Assembly: GCA_042138015.1 (NCBI GenBank)
Contig: JBHIVA010000114.1
Span: 1-5,791 of the forward strand
Source: TH1177 sp042138015
GTDB lineage: Archaea; Thermoproteota; Nitrososphaeria; Nitrososphaerales; Nitrososphaeraceae
Direction: 5' to 3'
DNA length: 5,791 nt
Position 1 is the first letter of the stretch. Each line of letters opens with the position of its first letter. Under the pieces are notes generated by a model. That model worked only from the letters and a program-made list of their open reading frames with translations, searched no databases and was not told where the DNA came from. Below are positions 1 to 4,752 of this stretch, piece by piece. Made by a program: the position numbers and the translations under genes.

Positions 1-1
1 C

Positions 2-388
2 AGCACACTTATCAAGGCTAAAGCATATGTCTGGCACAGGCGAAAAAGAGTATCTGCATTTGTAATAGATGAAACTATAATTCAGGTTGGTAGCCAGCAT
101 TTCTGGTTATGGATCTGTATTGAACCAATTCAGAGATCTGTACTAGGAATCTATATTTCTGATGAGCGGAGTATGTTTGTAGCAGAGAATTTTATTAGAT
201 CTCTTGTATCTAAATACGGTAGGCATACAGTTTACACTGATGGTGGTACATGGTATCCTCAAGCGTGTAACTTTTTACATCTAAAACATAGATTACATTC
301 GCCTTTGCATAAAGGTTTGATTGAAAGACTGATGCAGTATTTTAAGAATAGAACATAATCCTTTGATGATTATTATACCTGTATCAAC
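2..388 (+). pseudogene. DDE transposase, C-terminal part, interrupted
   Basis: This is the C-terminal portion of an insertion-sequence transposase, which would cut and join element ends. The frame is already open at base 2, so the 5' end is outside the window. The visible residues carry a DDE-type triad: the Asp of FVIDET (about base 62-73), the Asp of YTDGGTWYP (about 233-259) and the Glu of LIERLMQYF (about 317-343). TDGGTWYP followed by an ER-x-x-QY-x-K-x-R helix is typical of IS6-like transposases in archaea. A TAA at 356-358 interrupts the frame right after KNRT. The same frame continues with SFDDYYTCI, which resembles the usual family continuation ESFDDYYPC, so the TAA is probably a Glu codon changed to stop. 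Recognisable similarity fades by about 388 and the frame ends at TAG 425-427. It is probably inactive. The IS family name is from memory of motifs and less certain than the transposase call. Confidence 0.75.
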
Positions 389-555
389 CAAAAGAACAGG
401 AATATGTACCTGTTCCAGTATCTATAGAAACTCATTCTTGATATGTGTACATGTTTACAGATATCAGTTACTTTCCTTCCTTCCAGTTTGCGTCTTATAC
501 ACCATCTTCTTATCTTTTCTAAATCTCGTTTATACTGCATCCGGTGTAACAACAC
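373..555 (-). pseudogene. Transposase N-terminal HTH fragment
   Basis: The minus-strand frame starting at GTG 555 (or at ATG 540) encodes about 45 residues that look like the N-terminal DNA-binding part of an IS481/IS3-like transposase. A basic helix (KRDLEKIRRWCIRRKLEG) is followed by a helix-turn-helix, VTDICKHVHISRMSFYRYW, in which a Tyr/Trp-rich recognition helix ends in WNRY. A GGAG at 562-565 lies 6 nt upstream of the GTG and could be its ribosome binding site. After WNRY (about base 403) the sequence stops looking like a transposase and runs into a hydrophobic tail that ends at a stop at 373-375. No catalytic domain follows, so this is a truncated remnant joined tail-to-tail with the plus-strand transposase fragment. 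The plus-strand ORF over the same bases shows no protein-like features. Confidence 0.5.
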
Positions 556-599
556 TCCTTACTCCTATTACCAAGTAAAAGAGTGTAACTGATATTATG

Positions 600-1386
600 C
601 GATATACATCTAATAAACATATAACAATATTCAAATATATCTATGAATAACAAGTAGGTAGTTATAGTATGTGAAATTCAGATTTTCAATTATGATCTAT
701 AATACGATTTGAAAGTTTAAAGTTATTGTGTCTAATTTATTAATATAGCAAGATATTATTATTTTGGATTGAATAAAATAATAAATACAAAAAATATTGT
801 TTATTTTAATGAAAACGGGAAGTATAGAACTCAAATTTATTTTAAATAAGACAATAGCACCTACTGCATTATGATTTCTTCGTTATGACGGATTGGGTTA
901 AGAATACCAAAATGTTATATTTATTGGGTTGATTCTGTAGATGGCTTAAGGAACATTTCATTTTGATATAAATGAAAATAAAACTGGATCGGATTTGAAA
1001 GGATCTTTAGATGATAAAATAGCTACATATAGTATAATGTGTTGATATATTATTTTTAGAAGGCTTTAGTATATTTCCGATTTAAAGCAAGGTCGAGCTG
1101 CTGGTTATATCTATGTTTTATCAGGTTTGAAGCAGTTAAAAATAAAAAATCGTAGTGCGGTATATAGAATAGTACCGTCTTAAAACAGCAGTAGATAATA
1201 TAAAACTAGTTAACTGAAATTATATGAAAATATGAAATTTATTTTCAAGACACAATATATTAAAAACTAGAGATCAATAAGAATATGAAATATAAACTAA
1301 TGTTGTAAAGATAAACTGATTTATCTGTAAGTACATTTGAATTATTATAAAAAAATTATTTTAGCATTAGAAAATGAGATCAACGA
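600..1386. other. AT-rich non-coding stretch, no supported gene
   Basis: Nearly 800 bases without a convincing gene on either strand. Frames are closed by frequent stops. Two short open plus-strand segments were seen: 950-1045, which contains HFDINENKTGSDLKG, and 1070-1183, which contains DLKQGRAAGYIYVLSG and ends at TAA 1181. Neither has a credible ATG or GTG start or a family I recognise. They could be remnants of a decayed gene or chance. With the transposase fragments at its left, the stretch reads like decayed accessory DNA. No tRNA, CRISPR repeat or rRNA pattern was found. Confidence 0.5.
1225..1247. repeat. Short perfect inverted repeat
   Basis: TGAAAATA at 1225-1232 and TATTTTCA at 1240-1247 are exact reverse complements separated by 7 bases. 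This could be a hairpin or a palindromic protein site about 180 bp upstream of the first phosphoesterase. AT-rich sequence of this kind gives such palindromes by chance, so the functional claim is weak. Confidence 0.3.
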
Positions 1387-1394
1387 TTTATATG
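1387..1394 (+). promoter_or_regulatory. Candidate archaeal TATA box for gene A
   Basis: TTTATATG ends exactly 30 nt before the TTG start at 1425. An archaeal TATA box is normally centred about 26-27 nt upstream of transcription start, which would put the start near 1417 and give a leader of only a few bases. Very short leaders are common in archaea, which fits the absence of a Shine-Dalgarno sequence just upstream. The assignment is by position and sequence only, in AT-rich DNA. Confidence 0.4.
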
Positions 1395-1424
1395 ATTGTA
1401 AAAAAGAAAGAAATTTGTAGCTAG

Positions 1425-2762
1425 TTGACTAAATCCTCATTTAATTTATTTACAAAAGAATTTTCATGCCTATTCATACTTTTTCTGCTTTTAATAACAC
1501 TGACATTTTCCATTACTCATATGCCAAATGATTCATTCTCCTCAGCAAGTTCGAATATACGTAATAACGATTTTAATATCATAGCTATTGCTGATGTTGG
1601 ATGCTCTCTGAGAGGTCAAGAAAATATTAAAAATATAGAAAAGTCGGATCCCGAATTATTTCTTGTTGCAGGAGATCTTAGTTATAAAAAGACTCCTGAT
1701 TGCTGGTTTAATATGACTAAATCATTGGATTCAAAAACTAAGATAGCAATTGGTAATCATGATGACTATGAAGAAGAGGGAATGAAAGGTGAGAAACTTA
1801 AAAAGGTATACATGGATTACTACGGATTGGATAACTCCTATTACTCATTTGATTATCAAAATGTACATGTCTTAGTCTTGGATACGCAATTGGAGCTCTC
1901 TGTGGATACGTTGGAATCTACAGCAACAATAAATGCAACTAACAGTATTGCTTCAGATACAACAATATATGAGAATAAAGGGGAAAAGAAAAAGAAAGAT
2001 ATCAAAGAGAAATCAGAAAAAGCTGTAAAGAAAAAAGAACCACTTGTAGATCGTTTTTCATCAATACCTTTAGTTGATTTATTGAGGGAAGAATCAGTTG
2101 AGATAGAAATTCCAGAACTTGATAAATTTGTAAAATCTAACGCAATAGTTCCAGCAATTGATGTATCCAAGAAACAATATCAATTTGTACTTGATGATTT
2201 GGAGAAAGCCAGTCAAAATAAGAATATTGATTGGATATTTGTCATGTTTCACAAGCCAATGTATTCATCATTATCTAAACAATTAGAAGAGTATGTAATT
2301 AGAGATAAATATCAGGAAATATTTGATAAATATGAAGTAGACCTTGTAATACAAGGGCATAATCATATTTATAGCAGAACTCTTCCGCTGACATTTAATA
2401 ACTTGAATATTTCCCAACCTCTTGTAGATACGACTAGTACCACTGACAATAATATATTTACTAATCCTAATGGTACAGTCTTTCTGGTCGTTGGATTAGG
2501 AGGAGAGGAAATACATAGAATAGTCGATAATCCTTATTATATTGCTAACCATTATAACGATGGTTTTGGTTTTGTAGATATAGAAATAGATGGCAAAAGA
2601 TTAGATGGAAAATTTTATGATATAAACCTAAACTGTAAAGTTGAGATAACAGAAAAAAAGAAAAAAGATGTTATAAATCTTGAATCATGCTTACCTTCTT
2701 CAACCATAGAAAGCAATGGGTTAAAAATAGTAGATGAATTCTCTATAATTAAAAATGAATAA
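1425..2762 (+). CDS. Extracytoplasmic metallophosphoesterase A (PAP-like)
   Basis: A 445-residue calcineurin-like phosphoesterase (PF00149) of the purple-acid-phosphatase type, expected to hydrolyse phosphate esters with a two-metal centre. Motifs run in order: ADVGC with D57, GDLSY with D84 and Y87, GNHD with N111 and H112, MFHKPMYS with H276, and GHNHIYSR with H312 and H314. All seven expected metal ligands are therefore present. C60 and C93 flank the motif I-II segment and recur in both paralogues, so they may form a disulphide. Residues 14-31 are a hydrophobic stretch after a Lys-containing N-terminus, a signal peptide or anchor. The TTG start is chosen because the preceding in-frame codon is a stop (1422-1424) and the next Met lies beyond the hydrophobic stretch. 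Compared with its two neighbours it has about 87 extra residues (roughly 155-247) between motifs III and IV, with a Lys/Glu-rich segment at 185-206. It ends with the shared block DEFSIIKN. The natural substrate cannot be read from the sequence. Confidence 0.88.
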   Translation: MTKSSFNLFTKEFSCLFILFLLLITLTFSITHMPNDSFSSASSNIRNNDFNIIAIADVGCSLRGQENIKNIEKSDPELFLVAGDLSYKKTPDCWFNMTKSLDSKTKIAIGNHDDYEEEGMKGEKLKKVYMDYYGLDNSYYSFDYQNVHVLVLDTQLELSVDTLESTATINATNSIASDTTIYENKGEKKKKDIKEKSEKAVKKKEPLVDRFSSIPLVDLLREESVEIEIPELDKFVKSNAIVPAIDVSKKQYQFVLDDLEKASQNKNIDWIFVMFHKPMYSSLSKQLEEYVIRDKYQEIFDKYEVDLVIQGHNHIYSRTLPLTFNNLNISQPLVDTTSTTDNNIFTNPNGTVFLVVGLGGEEIHRIVDNPYYIANHYNDGFGFVDIEIDGKRLDGKFYDINLNCKVEITEKKKKDVINLESCLPSSTIESNGLKIVDEFSIIKNE

Positions 2763-2833
2763 AAAACTGAAACAATACCTAGAAAAAGAGAATAAAAATA
2801 GAACCTTTATATAATAATAGGAAAGAATGATAG

Positions 2834-2839
2834 TTTTTT
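2834..2839 (+). terminator. Oligo-T run, possible terminator of gene A
   Basis: Six T residues lie 71 nt after the stop of gene A. Archaeal polymerases terminate at oligo-T tracts without needing a hairpin, so this is a plausible end for the gene A transcript. Another T5 occurs at 2875-2879. The high AT content makes short T runs common. Confidence 0.35.
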
Positions 2840-2861
2840 GTTATTTCCATCTAATATCTAC

Positions 2862-2939
2862 ATATTAACATCAATTTTTCTCTTAAAAATTAATGAAAAT
2901 AATATTAAAAATATAACAATAAATTTTAGATGTTAATAT
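2862..2939. repeat. 11-bp inverted repeat
   Basis: ATATTAACATC at 2862-2872 is the exact reverse complement of GATGTTAATAT at 2929-2939, with 56 bases between the arms. It could be a pair of binding sites for a regulator, a long-loop stem in RNA, or the scar of a small inverted-repeat element. Eleven matches in AT-rich DNA may still arise by chance. Confidence 0.35.
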
Positions 2940-2948
2940 ATTATAATG

Positions 2949-2981
2949 GTCTATATTTTTCATGATATTGTCTATACTTTT
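2949..2981 (+). repeat. Direct repeat, two 12-bp units 21 nt apart
   Basis: GTCTATATTTTT (2949-2960) and GTCTATACTTTT (2970-2981) match at 11 of 12 positions and start 21 nt apart, close to two turns of the helix. This would suit a dimeric DNA-binding protein on one face of the DNA, about 210-240 bp upstream of gene B. Function is conjecture. Confidence 0.3.
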
Positions 2982-3016
2982 GATTTATAATCTCATAGTG
3001 ACACATTAAGATTCAA

Positions 3017-3049
3017 CTAGAAAGTAAAATTTTTATTGAAATTTTCTAG
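3017..3049. repeat. Possible hairpin, CTAGAAA / TTTCTAG
   Basis: CTAGAAA (3017-3023) and TTTCTAG (3043-3049) are exact reverse complements with 19 bases between them, and the inner bases (AAAATTTT-like) allow partial further pairing. It is a weak candidate for an RNA stem or a palindromic operator upstream of gene B. Confidence 0.25.
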
Positions 3050-3154
3050 GAAATTATCTTGATTTAATACTGTATAAAAATAATCAGTTATAAATTTCAT
3101 TTTTAAATGGAAAGTTACTTTTAAAATATTATATTCTACAATAAGAAAGAATAG

Positions 3155-3162
3155 TTAATATT
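3155..3162 (+). promoter_or_regulatory. Candidate TATA box for gene B
   Basis: TTAATATT ends exactly 30 nt before the TTG start at 3193, the same spacing as the TATA-like box before gene A. An alternative box, TTTAAAAT at 3120-3127, would give a leader of about 40 nt. No clear Shine-Dalgarno sequence precedes the TTG, which fits a very short leader. The DNA is AT-rich, so the choice between the two is uncertain. Confidence 0.3.
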
Positions 3163-3192
3163 ATTAAATCTGCTTTTCAAGTTACTTGTGTA

Positions 3193-4461
3193 TTGATTAC
3201 ATCCACTGGTTATAATAATTGTAGTTGTAGTTGTAGTTGTAAAATACCAGTTATTATTATAATCAGTTTAGTATTATTCATCTTCCAGATAAATAATGAT
3301 TTAGATTTAAATTCAAAATATTTTGAATATATTTATGCAATTGAGAACATTGATGAAACAAACAAAGACGAGGAAATTGATTTTGATTATATATTTGACC
3401 CTGGTGAATATTTTGAAGAAGATAATACTTTTCTGAATAAAAATAATAATCTTAACAATAATACTAAAAATAATGAGACAAACCAATTAACTGAGACTGA
3501 TAATTCTAATTATACTATCAAAGAAATATCTGATAGTAAAATAGATAATCAGCAATTTAAGACTGTATCCAATATATCTATAACTTCTGACTTTAACTTT
3601 GCATCCGTTGGTGATTGGAATTGCAAATCAGAGACAAAAGATACAGTGGAGAATATGATTGAACAAAGTCCAGAACTCGTTCTTGCTCTTGGAGACCTTT
3701 CATATGACAGTAGTGCAAGTTGTTGGTTTAAGATTATCCAGCCTGTTGCAGATATAACAAAAATTGCAATGGGAAATCATGAATCTGAATCATCAAAAAA
3801 ACTGAAAGATTACAAAGAATTCTTTGGATTGGAAAAACAGTATTATTCGTTTAATTATGAAAATGTTCATTTTCTAGCATTATCCACAGAAATTCCATAT
3901 GAGGAAGATTCTGAACAATACGAATTTGCAATTAGAGATTTGGAACAAAGTTTTAAGGATTCATCAATTGACTGGAATGTCGTATTTTATCATAAACAAG
4001 CATATAGTTCAGGTGGTGGTCCAGATGACGAAGACGACTTTAGAGAAGTATATCATCCTCTTTTTGACAAGTTTAATGTTGATTTAGCATTGCAAGGGCA
4101 TGTACATGCTTATGAAAGGCTATATCCTATTACTTTTAATGAAGACGATGATGATGAACCTATAATACAGGATAACAATACAAACACATACATAAATTCA
4201 AAAGGGACAATTTTTGTAACTGTTGGAACTGGAGGTGCAAGTGAACATGAACTTTCAAAAAAGAAATATTTTTCGGCGGCAGGTGTAGATGGCACATTTG
4301 GTATATTAAATATCGAAGTCCATAATAACAATAACAATAATAATTATACTGCTAACGATTCCAATAACATTACAAAAACTTTGACAGGCAGGTTTATAGA
4401 AAATGAAGATGATGATGAGTTTAAAATTCTTGATGAATTCACGATAATAAAAAATAGTTAA
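3193..4461 (+). CDS. Membrane-anchored metallophosphoesterase B (PAP-like)
   Basis: A 422-residue phosphoesterase of the purple-acid-phosphatase type with an intact motif set: VGDWNC with D141, GDLSY with D168 and Y171, GNHE with N195 and H196, FYHKQAYS with H267, and GHVHAYERLYP with H303 and H305. GHVHAYER is the form seen in plant purple acid phosphatases. C144 and C177 match the Cys pair of gene A. The N-terminus has alternating Cys-Ser (residues 10-16) and then a membrane helix (about 18-32), so the catalytic domain should face outward. Residues about 50-130 form an acidic, Asn-rich linker that includes IFDPGEYFEE (67-76). Acidic runs (318-321, 406-408), a seven-Asn run (378-384) and at least seven N-x-S/T sequons suit a glycosylated surface protein. 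The TTG is the only usual start codon between the upstream in-frame stop (3142-3144) and the membrane helix, and an ATG start downstream would lose it. It ends in DEFTIIKN, as gene A does. It lacks the large insertion of A. Confidence 0.88.
   Translation: MITSTGYNNCSCSCSCKIPVIIIISLVLFIFQINNDLDLNSKYFEYIYAIENIDETNKDEEIDFDYIFDPGEYFEEDNTFLNKNNNLNNNTKNNETNQLTETDNSNYTIKEISDSKIDNQQFKTVSNISITSDFNFASVGDWNCKSETKDTVENMIEQSPELVLALGDLSYDSSASCWFKIIQPVADITKIAMGNHESESSKKLKDYKEFFGLEKQYYSFNYENVHFLALSTEIPYEEDSEQYEFAIRDLEQSFKDSSIDWNVVFYHKQAYSSGGGPDDEDDFREVYHPLFDKFNVDLALQGHVHAYERLYPITFNEDDDDEPIIQDNNTNTYINSKGTIFVTVGTGGASEHELSKKKYFSAAGVDGTFGILNIEVHNNNNNNNYTANDSNNITKTLTGRFIENEDDDEFKILDEFTIIKNS
3219..3240 (+). repeat. 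Hexanucleotide microsatellite (TTGTAG)
   Basis: Three exact copies of TTGTAG plus a further TTGT lie inside gene B and encode the alternating Cys-Ser stretch C10-S-C-S-C-S-C16. Because the unit is six bases, gain or loss of copies would change the number of Cys-Ser pairs without shifting the frame. Confidence 0.8.
4324..4344 (+). repeat. AAY trinucleotide run coding poly-Asn
   Basis: Seven successive AAT/AAC codons encode Asn 378-384 of gene B, in a surface loop or linker between the last core strand and the C-terminal block. The same position in gene A (IDGKRLDG) and gene C (ENSGKTLRG) is a short turn, so this is a local expansion. Confidence 0.7.
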
Positions 4462-4752
4462 AGTAGTTATTAAGATAACGAAGTATTTAGATGGTAATAA
4501 TGTCAAATGTCAATCATGGTATTAACGGAATCGAAAGTATAGCATCTAGATATACCAATTGCTATTAGTTGAATTGATTGTTTTCCCTCTGATATAGTAA
4601 AATATCAATATTTGTTTGAAGAATAATTTTATAGAAAAATTTGAGAAACAGAAAGACGTAAGAATAGTTATGTAACATCTATATATCTATATATTTATCT
4701 ATATAACAAATGAATGTTAGCATTTCTATCAAATAAATAAATCGATTATAAA
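4462..4752. other. Convergent intergenic region B/C
   Basis: Bases between the stop codons of gene B (+) and gene C (-), 291 in all. No gene is seen. It should contain the 3' ends of both transcripts, but no strong oligo-T terminator is obvious for either strand: the longest plus-strand T runs are four bases (for example near 4580), and A5 at 4636-4640 is T5 on the minus strand. A TCTATATA tandem repeat is listed separately. Confidence 0.5.
4678..4705. repeat. TCTATATA short tandem repeat
   Basis: TCTATATA occurs at 4678-4685, 4686-4693 and, after a TTTA spacer, at 4698-4705. It lies between two convergent genes, so a promoter role for the adjacent genes is unlikely. It may be a simple AT-rich repeat or part of the 3' untranslated regions. 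Confidence 0.6.

Larger units (their letters stand above)
2763..3154. other. Intergenic spacer A-B with several short repeats
   Basis: About 390 AT-rich bases without a gene separate two co-oriented paralogues, and the longest ATG frame noticed (2946) is only 14 codons. The stretch holds an oligo-T run near its left end, an 11-bp inverted repeat, a near-identical 12-bp direct repeat and a possible hairpin, each listed separately. The length and the promoter-like sequence at the right end suggest that gene B is transcribed on its own and is not in an operon with gene A. Confidence 0.5.

Noticed and set aside
363..578. A 71-codon plus-strand open frame.
   Set aside because: It is the complement of the minus-strand HTH fragment, which has the more protein-like reading. 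The product is hydrophobic without a recognisable pattern.
461..595. ATATCAGTTA (461-470) and TAACTGATAT (586-595) as possible IS terminal inverted repeats.
   Set aside because: The left arm lies within the HTH codons (VTDI), which is not expected for an element end. A 10-bp match alone is not enough.
1856..2170. A 104-codon minus-strand open frame within gene A.
   Set aside because: It is antisense to the Lys/Glu-rich insertion, and its Ser/Phe-rich product mirrors the sense AAA/GAA codons. No start context or family features were seen.
3899..4506. Short open frames inside gene B on both strands (3899-4087 +, 4110-4337 -, 4306-4506 -).
   Set aside because: They overlap a clearly coding, motif-rich frame and show compositions expected from its Asp/Asn codons read in other frames.
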